Origin: Gemmatimonadales bacterium
Lineage (GTDB): Bacteria; Gemmatimonadota; Gemmatimonadetes; Gemmatimonadales; GWC2-71-9
DNA length: 64,000 bases
Reading direction: 5' to 3'
NCBI GenBank assembly: GCA_019637315.1
Contig: JAHBVU010000001.1
Location: 1-64,000 of the forward strand
How positions within the stretch are numbered: the first letter of the stretch is position 1; each line of letters starts with the position of its first letter. The position numbers and the translations under genes are program-made. A model generated the notes under the pieces. The model was not told the origin of the DNA, made no database searches, and saw only the letters and a program-made list of their open reading frames with translations. Of the stretch, positions 1-8,522 are shown in pieces.

Positions 1-666
1 CATCCGCTCGGTAAATGCCCCAACCTGTGCCAGAACCAGCGTGGCCCCACCGATTCCGGCGAGCACACCGCCAGTGACAACGGCTCCCGTCTGGCGCCAG
101 CGAACCGACACGCCGGCGGCGCGCGCGGCCGACGCCTGCTCACCAACCGCGCGGAGTCGCAGCCCCGAGGTGGTTCGGAACAGGTACCACGTCATTGTCG
201 CGGCGGCGAGCATGGCGAGATAGGTGAGCCACGGCTGCTGAAAGAGCGCCGGCCCGAGCCACGGAATCGACTCGAGCCCGGGAATGCTTGCCGGGGAGAA
301 GGTTGGCACCGTGAGGCCGGCCGAGGTTCCGTGCGCCGCCTGACGGTACCACATGCCGGTCACCCCGATCGATGCCAGAGTCACTGCGGTACCGGCAATG
401 ATCTGATCGGTCCTGGCCCAGATCGCCGTTGCCGCAAAGACCGCCGCAACGGCGCCCCCGGCCAGCATCGCGGCCGCCACGCCAGCCCAGGGGCTGCCAG
501 TGGTGGAGGCCACGGTCGCCGCCGCGAGACAGCCAGCGAGCATGGCGCCTTCGACAGACAGGTTGATCACGCCGGCGCGCTCGGCCAGCACCTCGCCCAG
601 TGCCGCCCAGGTGAGCGGTGTGGCGATTCGAATCGCCGCGGCGACAAAGCCGATGATCGGATCCAT
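1..666 (-). CDS. ABC transporter permease, BMP/nucleoside-type (partial, C-terminus outside window)
   Basis: Inner-membrane permease of a BMP-family (nucleoside or related solute) ABC importer. The frame is open from the ATG at 664-666 to the window edge, giving 222 residues without a stop. It begins MDPIIGFVAAAIRIATPLTW and contains the segment ERAGVINLSVEGAMLAG, which is typical of the shorter permease of these systems (YufQ/NupQ-like). Several hydrophobic membrane segments alternate with short loops. It starts 3 bp after the stop of the companion permease, so it belongs to the same transcript as the ATPase and the lipoprotein upstream. Substrate cannot be read from sequence. The family call is firm; only the C-terminus is missing. 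Confidence 0.88.
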   Translation of the reverse strand, partial: MDPIIGFVAAAIRIATPLTWAALGEVLAERAGVINLSVEGAMLAGCLAAATVASTTGSPWAGVAAAMLAGGAVAAVFAATAIWARTDQIIAGTAVTLASIGVTGMWYRQAAHGTSAGLTVPTFSPASIPGLESIPWLGPALFQQPWLTYLAMLAAATMTWYLFRTTSGLRLRAVGEQASAARAAGVSVRWRQTGAVVTGGVLAGIGGATLVLAQVGAFTERM

Positions 667-669
667 TGC

Positions 670-1701
670 TTAGCCGCCCGTCTCTGCGCGCAGCAATCGA
701 GTGCGACTGACGCTCAGCAGCGCCACCACGATGATCACTGCCTGAACCACATAGACCGCGACCGCCGGCACCCCTGCCTCACGCTGCATGCCCGCAGCGC
801 CAGCCTCGAGTGCCCCGAACCCGAGCCCGGCCACGATGACACCCAGCGGATGCAACCGCGCAATCAGCGCGACGGCAATAGCCGTGAAGCCGTAACCGGG
901 CGACAGGTTGGCATAGAGCGAATAGGTCACGCCCGACACCTCGAAGGCGCCCGCGAGGCCGGCCATCCCGCCGGCTATGGCCAGCGCGACAGCAAGCACC
1001 CTGGGCGAATCGATCCGGCCGGAAACCCACGACGCGCGGGGCGATTCACCAACGGCCCGAAGCCGGAAGCCCCAGGCGCTCCTGGTAAACAGGACCCAGA
1101 AGATGAGCCCCAGCGCCACCGCGACGAGCAGACCCAGGTGCAAACGCGAGCCCGGCAACACCGGCAGGCGCGCAGCGGCGGCGATCGGATCGCTCTGCGG
1201 GTACGTCCGGCTGGCCTCCTGGAGCGGCCCGTGCACCATGAAACTGACCACCGCCTCCGCCACGAAGTTGAGCAGCAGCGTGCTGATGACTTCGAGCACG
1301 CCGAACCGAAGCCGCAGCCAGATCGGCACCGCAATCCAGACCACCCCGGCCAGGCATCCGGTCAGCGCAACGGCAACGATCGCGAGCGGGCCAGGCCAGC
1401 TCGCCACCTGCACGGCCATCCAGGTGGCCCCGACTGCACCGACGGTGAACTGCCCTTCGGCGCCGATGTTGAGCCCGCCGGCGCGAAAGGCCACCGCCAG
1501 GCCCAGACCAATCAGGATCAGGGGAACCGCCCGCACCAGCGTTGCCGACCCGAAGGCATACCACGACCCGAACGCACTGCGCCAAAGCGCACCAAGCGCG
1601 AGTGGCGCGTCGTAGCCGAGTGCTGCCAATCCCACCGCCAGCAGCAGCAGCCCGGTAAGCACCGCAGCCACGGGAATCAGGAGCGGACGCAAGTAGCTCA
1701 C
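670..1701 (-). CDS. ABC transporter permease, BMP/nucleoside-type (YufP/NupP-like)
   Basis: Second inner-membrane permease of the importer, 343 residues, with about eight to ten hydrophobic segments. The motif GGLNIGAEGQFTVGAVGAT near residue 75 is characteristic of the longer permease of BMP-type nucleoside transporters and corresponds to NLSVEGAML in the partner permease. The start is a GTG whose GTGA overlaps the stop of the ATPase gene by 4 bp, indicating translational coupling. A periplasmic loop precedes the segment RAVGESPRASW, a coupling-helix-like stretch also seen in the partner as RAVGEQASAARAAG. Substrate is unknown; nucleoside uptake is inferred from the family. Confidence 0.88.
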   Translation of the reverse strand: MSYLRPLLIPVAAVLTGLLLLAVGLAALGYDAPLALGALWRSAFGSWYAFGSATLVRAVPLILIGLGLAVAFRAGGLNIGAEGQFTVGAVGATWMAVQVASWPGPLAIVAVALTGCLAGVVWIAVPIWLRLRFGVLEVISTLLLNFVAEAVVSFMVHGPLQEASRTYPQSDPIAAAARLPVLPGSRLHLGLLVAVALGLIFWVLFTRSAWGFRLRAVGESPRASWVSGRIDSPRVLAVALAIAGGMAGLAGAFEVSGVTYSLYANLSPGYGFTAIAVALIARLHPLGVIVAGLGFGALEAGAAGMQREAGVPAVAVYVVQAVIIVVALLSVSRTRLLRAETGG

Positions 1702-3113
1702 TGAGCCCCCTGCAGCATCAGGCGTCCCAGCTCCGCGCGGCTAGCGCCTTGCGGGACCGGCAGCACGACGCCCCGGTGCACCACGACGACCCGGCTTGCC
1801 AGCTCGAGGATTTCGTCGAGATCGGCAGAGTAGACCAGGACACCAGCGCCTCCGGCGGCGGCGCTGCGCAGGCGGGCGTGCACCGCAGCCGTGGCCTGGA
1901 GATCGAGACCCCGGGTCGGATTCTCCGCCACCACGACGCGCGGAGCGAGGTCGAGCGCTCGAGCCAGGATCAGCTTCTGCTGATTGCCGCCCGACAGGGT
2001 TCGAGCCAAGGCGCCGGCGCCAGGCGCCCGTACGTCATGCTCGCCAAGCAGGCGACCGGTGCGGTCCGCCGCACCCCGCCAGTTGATCCAACCGCCGCGG
2101 CTCCAGCGGTCGAGCTGGCCGAGTACGAGATTCTCCGTCAGGCTGAAGCCCGGTATCAGACCCTCGGTAGTGCGATCACCCGGAATGAAGACCACGGGAG
2201 ACGCCACGAGGCCATCGCTGGCCCGCGCCTCGACGCCCGCGATCGTCCGGAGCAATTCCCGCTCACCGTTGCCCTCGACCGCCGCAACCCCAACGATCTC
2301 TCCCGCGCGAACCACGAGCCCGGACACCTGGACCACGACGTCACCGGCGGGGCCGGGAGCCTGCGGTTGCTCCGACCGGTCGGTCCCAGCGCCAAGCATC
2401 GCGGCGGCCAGCGTGGTTGCGTTCTGGGCTGCGGCCGTTCCGCTCCACACGGTCTTGCCTCGGCGCAGCACGGTGACGCGGTCGGCCACCGCCAGTGCCT
2501 CCGCAAGCTTGTGGGTGATCAGGACGACCGCACCGCCCCGGTCGGCGAAAGCGCGGAGTAGTTGTAGTAACTCCGTCGTTTCATCCTGGGTGAGCAGCCC
2601 GGTGGGTTCATCGAGCAGCAGCACACTTGCGCCCGTGGCCAATGCCTGGAGTATCTCCAAACGCTGTTTGGCACCAACCCCCAAATCCTCCGCGCGAACC
2701 GACGGATCGAGCCCCTGCCAGAGTCGAGTTCGGGTTCCATCGAGTCGATCCGATACCGAACCCGGCGCAGGGGGGCTTCCTGCCGGGTGCCGGACCCTGC
2801 CGGCCGCGAGCCAGAGGTTTTCCCGCACCGTCATCGCGGGCACTGAGGTGAAGTGCTGATGCACCATGCCGAGCCCGCGCGCTTTGGCATCGCGCGGACC
2901 GGCGAGTCGCACGGCTTCGCCTCGGATTCGGATTGAACCCGTATCGGGCTCGACCAGGCCGAACGCCACCTGCATCAGGGTCGACTTGCCGGCGCCGTTT
3001 TCACCCAGGAGGGCGTGGACCTCACCCGGCGCCAGAACGAAATCGGCCCCGTCCAGAGCCTGAACGGAGCCGTACCGCTTGCCGATGCCGGCGAGTTCGA
3101 GGACGGGCGTCAC
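1698..3113 (-). CDS. ABC transporter ATPase with two nucleotide-binding domains (BMP/nucleoside or sugar type)
   Basis: 471-residue cytoplasmic ATPase with two tandem ABC domains. Domain 1 has Walker A GENGAGKST (about residue 37), an unusual signature region LGVGAKQRLEILQAL typical of this subfamily, and Walker B VLLLDEPTGLL. Domain 2 (from about residue 255) has LSGGNQQKLILARAL and VVVAENPTRGLD. Its Walker A position reads VEGNGERELL and lacks the lysine, as is usual in this two-domain sugar/nucleoside family. It starts at GTG in a GTGA overlap with the Nif3-like gene and overlaps the following permease by 4 bp. It powers the two permeases with the BMP lipoprotein as substrate binder. Confidence 0.92.
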   Translation of the reverse strand: MTPVLELAGIGKRYGSVQALDGADFVLAPGEVHALLGENGAGKSTLMQVAFGLVEPDTGSIRIRGEAVRLAGPRDAKARGLGMVHQHFTSVPAMTVRENLWLAAGRVRHPAGSPPAPGSVSDRLDGTRTRLWQGLDPSVRAEDLGVGAKQRLEILQALATGASVLLLDEPTGLLTQDETTELLQLLRAFADRGGAVVLITHKLAEALAVADRVTVLRRGKTVWSGTAAAQNATTLAAAMLGAGTDRSEQPQAPGPAGDVVVQVSGLVVRAGEIVGVAAVEGNGERELLRTIAGVEARASDGLVASPVVFIPGDRTTEGLIPGFSLTENLVLGQLDRWSRGGWINWRGAADRTGRLLGEHDVRAPGAGALARTLSGGNQQKLILARALDLAPRVVVAENPTRGLDLQATAAVHARLRSAAAGGAGVLVYSADLDEILELASRVVVVHRGVVLPVPQGASRAELGRLMLQGAQ

Positions 3114-3892
3114 AGTCCGGTAGGATGGTGATGGTACTCCCAGGGCAGCTCGAATCGTTCCGACAGCTGCGCAGCGAGGGCCTTCACCCCAACCTGTTCG
3201 GTGGCATAGTGTCCGGCAAAGATCACGTTCACCCCGAACTCGACCGCATCGAAGTAGGTGTAGTGCGCCCCCTCGCCGGTAATGAACAGGTCGAGCCCGG
3301 CGTCCCTGGCGGCGGCGATTCGCGCCCCGGCCCCACCGGTAATGATGCCGACCCGCCGAACTCGCTCGGGTCCGCCCGGAATGAGCCGGGCGTTGGTGTC
3401 GAGCAATCCGTTGAGCCGCACCACCATTTCCTCCCGCGCGGTCGGCTCAGCGAGAGAACCCTGCACCCCCATCGGGATTCCCTTGTAGCTGTCGAACGGA
3501 TCGAGCTGTTCGACCCCGAGCAGGCGAGCCAGCACCGCGTTGTTGCCGACTTCGGCGTGCACGTCGAGCGGGATATGCGCCGAATACAGGGGAATGTCAT
3601 GGCTCATGAGCGCGACCAGGCGGCGATACCGACGACCCGTGACGGGCTGGTTGCCGTCCCAGAACAGCCCGTGATGCACCAGGATAAGCGGCGGCGCCTC
3701 GAAACGAGCCGCTGCCGCAACGACGCCGTCGATAGTGGCCTGACTGGCATCGACAGCAGCCACGATGCCGCCGACCCAGCCGCGATTGGCGACCTGCAGA
3801 CCGTTGACGGCACCGCTTTCATCGGGAACTTCTCGAATCCGCAGATAGCGGTCGAGGTAGTCGGTAACCGTCTCGAGAGCGACGCGCGGCAT
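3110..3892 (-). CDS. Nif3-like dinuclear metal centre protein (YqfO/YbgI family)
   Basis: About 260 residues from the ATG at 3890-3892. That start leaves 1 bp after the upstream stop and is preferred over a GTG-type start 13 codons earlier that would run into the BMP gene. Family hallmarks are LILVHHGLFWDG (metal-binding histidines), GAGARIAAARDAGLDLFITGE and a C-terminal FAGHYATEQVGVKAL, which supply the two-metal centre of the Nif3/DUF34 fold. Members are annotated as GTP cyclohydrolase I type 2 homologues, but the physiological role is unsettled. It sits inside a transporter operon between the lipoprotein and the ATPase, which is unusual. The family assignment is secure; the function is open. 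Confidence 0.9.
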   Translation of the reverse strand: MPRVALETVTDYLDRYLRIREVPDESGAVNGLQVANRGWVGGIVAAVDASQATIDGVVAAAARFEAPPLILVHHGLFWDGNQPVTGRRYRRLVALMSHDIPLYSAHIPLDVHAEVGNNAVLARLLGVEQLDPFDSYKGIPMGVQGSLAEPTAREEMVVRLNGLLDTNARLIPGGPERVRRVGIITGGAGARIAAARDAGLDLFITGEGAHYTYFDAVEFGVNVIFAGHYATEQVGVKALAAQLSERFELPWEYHHHPTGL

Positions 3893-3893
3893 C

Positions 3894-4859
3894 TCAGTTG
3901 ACCGGCACCGGCACCAGGGTGCCGGCCGCAATCGAGTCCGCTGCGGCTCGAACCCGCGCCTCCAACTCGGCGGGCACCGCGCCGGCCAGGGCCGGATTGG
4001 GCACGTAGCGGATTACCCCGCTCGCGATCCCGAACGATTCGACCTTCGGCACAAAGGTGCCGTCGGCAACTTCTCGCGCGACGGTGAGGAGTGCCCGCGG
4101 CAGATCGAGAATGACCGAGCCCTGGACCCGATCGGGCGCCAGCTCGGTCTGATCGGCGTTGGCGCCGAAGACGAAGATGCCGTTGCTTTCCCGCGCCGCC
4201 TGAAAGACCCCCTTGGCCGCTTCGTCGGCATTGTGGTGCAGCATATCGACGCCGAGTCGGATCATGGCCAGCGCGGCCTCACGACCGGCGGCCGCATCAT
4301 CGAAGGTGTTGAGGTAGGTCAGCCGGGACTCTATTGCCGGGTTGATCCGCTGCGCACCATGCAGCCATCCGCGATAGCCGCGCTGAATCGGCGGCAGCTC
4401 GATCCCGCCGACGAAGCCGATCCGCCCGGTGCGGGACAGGCCGGCGGCGTACATCCCGGCCAGATAGGTCCCCTCCTCGATTCGGAACACCAGGGGCGCA
4501 ACATTCCCCTCGACTCGCTCGCCAGAGGTCACGATGAAGATCGTCTCGGGGTACTCGCGGCTGACCCGTTCGGCCGGCTGCTGAAACTCGAAGCCGTGAC
4601 CGAAGACGAGGCGGTACCCTGAGGCGGCGTAGGCCCGCAAGGCCTCTTCCTGCGCACCAGGCGTCCGCGCCTCCTGGTGACTGATCGACGCCTGGAGCGA
4701 GTCGCGAATCCACTGGAGGCCCTGGTACGCGCCGGCATTCCAGGAGGCGTCCGCCACTGAGCCGGGGGTGACCAGTGCTACCGTCAAACCGTCGCCGATT
4801 GCCGATCGGCCGCAGCCAGAGAGCAGCAGCGCAAGGGCGCCGAAGGCAAGGCTACGCAT
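3894..4859 (-). CDS. BMP family ABC transporter substrate-binding lipoprotein
   Basis: About 321 residues from the ATG at 4857-4859, beginning with a lipoprotein signal peptide MRSLAFGALALLLSGC whose cysteine (residue 16) would be lipidated. The mature part follows the Bmp/PnrA fold: VALVTPGSVADASWNAGAYQG near the N-terminus, VFGHGFEFQQPAERV, GFVGGIELPPIQRGYRGW, and DMLHHNADEAAKGVFQAARE. These proteins bind nucleosides or related ligands outside the inner membrane and hand them to the permeases encoded downstream. The 5' end overlaps the bactofilin stop by 8 bp. A start 13 codons upstream is possible but would add a basic stretch before the signal peptide. Confidence 0.9.
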   Translation of the reverse strand: MRSLAFGALALLLSGCGRSAIGDGLTVALVTPGSVADASWNAGAYQGLQWIRDSLQASISHQEARTPGAQEEALRAYAASGYRLVFGHGFEFQQPAERVSREYPETIFIVTSGERVEGNVAPLVFRIEEGTYLAGMYAAGLSRTGRIGFVGGIELPPIQRGYRGWLHGAQRINPAIESRLTYLNTFDDAAAGREAALAMIRLGVDMLHHNADEAAKGVFQAARESNGIFVFGANADQTELAPDRVQGSVILDLPRALLTVAREVADGTFVPKVESFGIASGVIRYVPNPALAGAVPAELEARVRAAADSIAAGTLVPVPVN

Positions 4860-5247
4860 TGCTGCCGGCCGCCGCGGTTTCCATCTTGATGCCGCCATTG
4901 ATGCACCCGCCCTCTTGGATTAGGAGTCGCGGCGCAACGATGTCGCCGTGGATCTGGGCGGTGGCCTGTACCTCGACTCGCTCGGTCGCGATGACCGGAC
5001 CGAGGACCGTACCGGCAATGACCGCCTCACGGGTCTCGAGGCCACCTTCGACCACGCCCCCTTTGGACACCAGAATCTGCTGACCGGCCGCGACGTTGCC
5101 GGCGACTCGTCCTTCGACGCGAATCACGCCCTCGGAGCGCAGGTCGCCGGTAATGACGAGGTCGCTCGCGACAATGGAGAAGTTGGCAGATTCCGCGCGG
5201 CGACGCGAGGTGCCAGGGTCGGTTCCATTGGAGGAGAACATCCCCAT
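4852..5247 (-). CDS. Bactofilin
   Basis: 131-residue protein made almost entirely of one bactofilin (DUF583) beta-helix domain, with glycine and hydrophobic repeats such as GDLRSEGVIRVEGRVAGNV, ILVSKGGVVEGGLETREAVIAG and AQIHGDIVAPRLLIQEGG. The disordered N-terminal tail of about 25 residues is typical. Bactofilins polymerise without nucleotide into cytoskeletal filaments that place cell-wall enzymes. In some bacteria they also scaffold the ParABS system. Here it starts 2 bp after the M23 endopeptidase and two genes after parB, the classic bactofilin-M23 pairing. A role in cell shape or origin positioning is inferred from context. Confidence 0.93.
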   Translation of the reverse strand: MGMFSSNGTDPGTSRRRAESANFSIVASDLVITGDLRSEGVIRVEGRVAGNVAAGQQILVSKGGVVEGGLETREAVIAGTVLGPVIATERVEVQATAQIHGDIVAPRLLIQEGGCINGGIKMETAAAGSNA

Positions 5248-5249
5248 GG

Positions 5250-6044
5250 TCAGCGTCCTTCCCGAATCAGAGTCAGCGGATCGACCGAGGTGCCGTCTCG
5301 GCGGATCTCGAGGTGGAGGTGCGGCGCCGAGGATCGGCCGGTGTTGCCGCTTCGGCCGATCACTTCACCCGCGGGAACCTCTCGACCGACGGTGGTAGTG
5401 ATCCGCGACAGGTGACCGTACATGGATTCGTACCCGTTCGGATGCTCGAGCAGCACGAACAGGCCGTAGTGGGGGTCGTCGCCGGTTTGCCGAACGGTTC
5501 CCCCGCCGACGGCTCGCACCAGCGTCCCGACAGGCACAGCGAGATCGATGCCGGGATGCGCTTCGTCGGGGGCGCCGGTCGGTACCTGGCCGCGAGTCAG
5601 GTACCCTGCCTCGTCGAGCGGCCAGTGAGCCGGAACCGAGGGCCCGGGCTGGTACTGACGTTGGAGACCAGGGGGCACGACCTCGATGGCCGGTGCGACC
5701 GGGATTGCGCCAACGTAGCCGACCGGCTCGGGAACGAGGTCGGCGCCGACCATACTGCGAAGTCTCGAGTAGCTCGCCTCCATCGATTCGAGCGCCGCGG
5801 CCAGCTCGCGGATCCGCCCGGTTTCGAGCGTCAGGCGTCCGACCTCGCGTTCGAGGCCGGGGACCCGAGCCGCTTGGCGCGCAATTGGGGCGTAGAGTGC
5901 GATGCCGAGCACCAGCACGATCCCGATCGCAATGGCCCCGACCACGATGGCGCGAAATGCCAGCGCCGACAGGCGGTAGGTCGTGGAGGTGAGGTCGCCG
6001 TCGCGAACGACGTTGACCGTCACTCCACGGCGCGGCGGTTTCAT
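5250..6044 (-). CDS. M23 family metallopeptidase (membrane-anchored LytM-type endopeptidase)
   Basis: 264 residues. A basic cytoplasmic tail is followed by one membrane span (about 30-52, FRAIVVGAIAIGIVLVLGIA), a short coiled coil (about 60-95) and a C-terminal M23 domain. Zinc ligands are visible as HPGIDLAVPVGT and APHLHLEIRRDG, with the intervening GHLSRI. The domain should cleave peptide crosslinks of peptidoglycan in the periplasm, and both key motifs look intact. The ATG start is in an ATGA overlap with the parB stop. The adjacent bactofilin matches the bactofilin-M23 modules known to control cell shape in other bacteria. Confidence 0.92.
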   Translation of the reverse strand: MKPPRRGVTVNVVRDGDLTSTTYRLSALAFRAIVVGAIAIGIVLVLGIALYAPIARQAARVPGLEREVGRLTLETGRIRELAAALESMEASYSRLRSMVGADLVPEPVGYVGAIPVAPAIEVVPPGLQRQYQPGPSVPAHWPLDEAGYLTRGQVPTGAPDEAHPGIDLAVPVGTLVRAVGGGTVRQTGDDPHYGLFVLLEHPNGYESMYGHLSRITTTVGREVPAGEVIGRSGNTGRSSAPHLHLEIRRDGTSVDPLTLIREGR

Positions 6045-6928
6045 CCGCCGAAGGGCTCGCCCAGAATCTTCTCGAGCACTCGTGCGAGATCGTCGTTGGA
6101 GAAGTAGCTGATCGTCACGAAGCCGCGGCCTTTGCGGCGTGCCGTGACCCGAACCTCCGTCTGCAATCGATCGCGGAGCGCTTCCTCGACGCGTCGCGTC
6201 TCAGCCGATTGGGTCCGCTCCGGCGTTTTGGACGCGCGCTTCCGTCCGCCCGGCACCTCGCCCCTGACTCGGCTCTCGAGGTCGCGGACCGACCAGCCGC
6301 CCTCGACCGCTGCCTGGCCCAGGCGAGCCATCTGGCGTTCGTCGGCCAGGCCGAGCAGCGCGCGGGCGTGCCCCTCGCTCAGCACCTTGCGCTGAACCAG
6401 AGCCTGGATGTCGGCGGGCAGCTTGAGGAGGCGGAGCGAGTTGGCAACGGTGGCCCGGTTCTTACCCACCAAGCGGGCAATCTCCGCCTGGCCGAGATCG
6501 AACTCGCGCACCAGGCGCTCATAGCCCACCGCTTCATCGATCGGCGACAGATCATCCCGTTGCAGGTTCTCGATCAGCGCGAGGGTCAGGAGCGCCTGGT
6601 TGTCGACCTCTTTGACGACGGCCGGCACCCGTTGCCAACCAAGTCGCTGCACCGCGCGCCACCGCCGTTCGCCGGCGATCAGCTCGAAGCGGCCGCCCGC
6701 CTTCGACCGCACCACGATCGGCTGCAGCAATCCTGATGCGGCAATCGAATCGGAGAGTTCCTGAATCGCTTCGGGTGCGAAGATCCGGCGTGGTTGGTAC
6801 GGATTCGGCTCGATCACCCCGACGGGCAGCTCGCGCAAGGCGCCCTCCGCTTGCGCTTCTTCTTTCGAGATCGGGCCCAGCAGGGCCTCGAGCCCACGAC
6901 CGAGACGACGGCCTGGCGTTTCGCTCAT
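6041..6928 (-). CDS. parB: Chromosome partitioning protein ParB
   Basis: 295 residues from the ATG at 6926-6928, which lies in an ATGA overlap with the parA stop; a longer open frame upstream merely runs antiphase through parA. The N-terminus [13 protein letters not shown] matches ParB. The nuclease/CTPase-like domain shows NPYQPRRIF and [13 protein letters not shown], followed by the helix-turn-helix [26 protein letters not shown] that binds parS, and a C-terminal dimerisation region ending near [12 protein letters not shown]. It loads at parS and spreads, acting with ParA in origin segregation. Two perfect parS sites lie about 1.5 kb upstream, so the full system is local. Confidence 0.97.
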   Translation of the reverse strand: MSETPGRRLGRGLEALLGPISKEEAQAEGALRELPVGVIEPNPYQPRRIFAPEAIQELSDSIAASGLLQPIVVRSKAGGRFELIAGERRWRAVQRLGWQRVPAVVKEVDNQALLTLALIENLQRDDLSPIDEAVGYERLVREFDLGQAEIARLVGKNRATVANSLRLLKLPADIQALVQRKVLSEGHARALLGLADERQMARLGQAAVEGGWSVRDLESRVRGEVPGGRKRASKTPERTQSAETRRVEEALRDRLQTEVRVTARRKGRGFVTISYFSNDDLARVLEKILGEPFGG

Positions 6929-7719
6929 ACGTCCTCCCGAGTGCCCGCCGCGCCGCGGGCCCGTTTGAGCAGCTCCTGCGCAACGGCGAGATAGCTCTTC
7001 GCACCGACCGACTGCACGTCGTACATCAGAATCGGCTTGCCAAAGCTGGGCGCTTCTGCGAGTCGGACGTTTCGTGGAATCACGGTCTTGAACATCTTGG
7101 CGCCAAAGTACTCTCGCGCCTCTTCTGCCACCTGGCGGCAGAGGTTGAGGCGGGCGTCGTACATCGTAAGCAGCACACCTTCGATGGCCAGGTCGGGATT
7201 GAAGTTCTGCTGCACCAGGCGCACCGTGTTGAGCAGTTGCGAGATTCCCTCCAGCGCGTAGTACTCGCACTGAATCGGGATCAGCACGCCATCTGCGGCC
7301 GTCAGCACGTTGAGGGTGATGAGCCCCAGTGACGGCGGACAGTCGATCAGTACGAAATCGAAGTCATCCGCTACCTGCGCAATGGCGCTGCGCAGTCGGG
7401 TTTCCCGGCGCGGCAAGCCGACCAGCTCCAGCTCGGCGCCAACCAGTTCCTGATTCGAGGGGATCGTGGCCAGATAGGGGAGTTCACCGTCGCGAGCGAT
7501 GGCGTCGGCTGCCGGCCGTTCCTCGACCAGCAGGTCGTAGAGCGACGGCCGGTCGGCATTCTTGTCGAGACCGACCCCGCTGGTGGCATTGGCCTGCGGA
7601 TCGGCGTCGATCAGCAGCGTCCGTTGCTCAGCAATCGCGAGAGAGGCTGCAAGATTGACGGCCGTGGTCGTCTTGCCGACGCCACCCTTCTGGTTCGCGA
7701 CCGCGATGATCCTGGCCAT
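6925..7719 (-). CDS. parA: Chromosome partitioning ATPase ParA (Soj)
   Basis: 264-residue ParA/Soj ATPase. The deviant Walker A is [14 protein letters not shown] at residues 11-24, with [27 protein letters not shown] (Walker B) and the usual C-terminal [25 protein letters not shown]. It binds DNA as an ATP dimer and is released by ParB, pulling ParB-parS complexes apart during segregation. The ATG is preceded by GCGAGGTGT, a reasonable ribosome site. It appears to be the first gene of a nine-gene coupled run that continues through bactofilin to an ABC importer. Confidence 0.97.
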   Translation of the reverse strand: MARIIAVANQKGGVGKTTTAVNLAASLAIAEQRTLLIDADPQANATSGVGLDKNADRPSLYDLLVEERPAADAIARDGELPYLATIPSNQELVGAELELVGLPRRETRLRSAIAQVADDFDFVLIDCPPSLGLITLNVLTAADGVLIPIQCEYYALEGISQLLNTVRLVQQNFNPDLAIEGVLLTMYDARLNLCRQVAEEAREYFGAKMFKTVIPRNVRLAEAPSFGKPILMYDVQSVGAKSYLAVAQELLKRARGAAGTREDV

Positions 7720-8392
7720 ACACCTCGCAAGTTATTGCAATCAAATCACTTACGGCAGAACACAACTGCCATGATCCCCGGGAGGGATACCGAATATACG
7801 ACGCACCCGACCATCCGTAAATGCAGCAGGTACATGATGTTCCATCCGTCGTGCCTGGACACCTCGGAGCCGGACCGCAACCATACCAGCCCGGGCGTTC
7901 CTCCAGGCGTCCCGCGATGAGAAATGCAGGGATCGCCATGGTGCAAACGCGGGGAAAGAGAGCAGAACCGCAGGGCGGTGCTACGCGGGCAAGGGTATCG
8001 CGGACTGTGGAGCTCAAGGACAGGCCGAAACGATGCTTGGGGCAGAGCCGATCCATTTAGAGGACCGGGTTTCCGACAGAGGGGTGGAGGAACGAAGGGT
8101 AACATTGCGGGCCTATCAGGCCGCGGGGGGGGGCTTCGATCAGCGCAACACAACCCGCAACACCTTCCACAGTCGCGAGCGCCTCCACGCAGGGAAAGGC
8201 CATCCAACAGTGGAACCATGTCAACCAGCGGAATCGATGCTGCCCCTAAGCAAAGGACCCTCTACGCGACACCAGTCGCCCCGGCTTCGGCCAAGCACCA
8301 GGTTCGCACTCTTTCAATGGTGTCTGACTGACCACGCCGGAAGAGAGTCGCCGTCGGAGTTCGTGTCACGATGCCATCCCTGGGGACAGCGC

Positions 8393-8408
8393 TGTTTCAC
8401 GTGAAACA
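8393..8408. promoter_or_regulatory. parS: parS centromere site 1
   Basis: Perfect match to the 16-bp palindromic bacterial parS consensus TGTTTCACGTGAAACA. It is the ParB nucleation site and lies between mnmG and parA, 79 bp from a second identical copy. Confidence 0.97.
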
Positions 8409-8471
8409 GGGGGCAGAGTGGGCGCAGTGACGGCAACGGGGGGCAACGACAAAAGCGAGGGGGTGTTCTAG

Positions 8472-8487
8472 TGTTTCACGTGAAACA
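8472..8487. promoter_or_regulatory. parS: parS centromere site 2
   Basis: Second perfect TGTTTCACGTGAAACA palindrome, 35 bp beyond the 3' end of mnmG. Two clustered parS sites next to parAB mark this as an origin-proximal segregation locus. Confidence 0.97.
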
Positions 8488-8522
8488 GGCGAGGCTGAGA
8501 CGACGTGCTTTCCGATCGGAGA

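Larger units (their letters stand above)
7720..8522. other. 803-bp non-coding region carrying two parS sites; rsmG expected here but not found
   Basis: No reading frame here looks like a conserved protein on either strand. Open frames of up to about 157 codons exist, but they are rich in Cys, Pro and Arg and show no family motif. In many bacteria mnmG is followed by rsmG and then parA. The SAM-binding glycine motif of RsmG (DxGSGxGFPG) is not visible in any frame I read. The right half contains the two parS sites at 8393-8408 and 8472-8487. The left end must include the parA promoter, but I could not identify convincing -35 and -10 boxes. Confidence 0.6.

Noticed and set aside
331-1704. Long open frame of 457 codons on the plus strand
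   Set aside because: Antisense shadow of the two permease genes; composition is His/Arg/Gln-rich with no family motif.
6929-7270. Upstream extension of parB to 409 residues
   Set aside because: It runs antiphase through parA; the ATGA overlap start at 6928 gives normal ParB length and N-terminus.
7746-8219. 157-codon minus-strand frame in the parA-mnmG gap as a remnant gene
   Set aside because: Cys/Pro/Arg-rich, no motif, overlapped by other equally poor frames; not enough to call a gene or pseudogene.
7720-8522. Possible alternative oriC next to mnmG
   Set aside because: No DnaA-box cluster or AT-rich unwinding element seen; the dnaA-dnaN spacer is far better supported.
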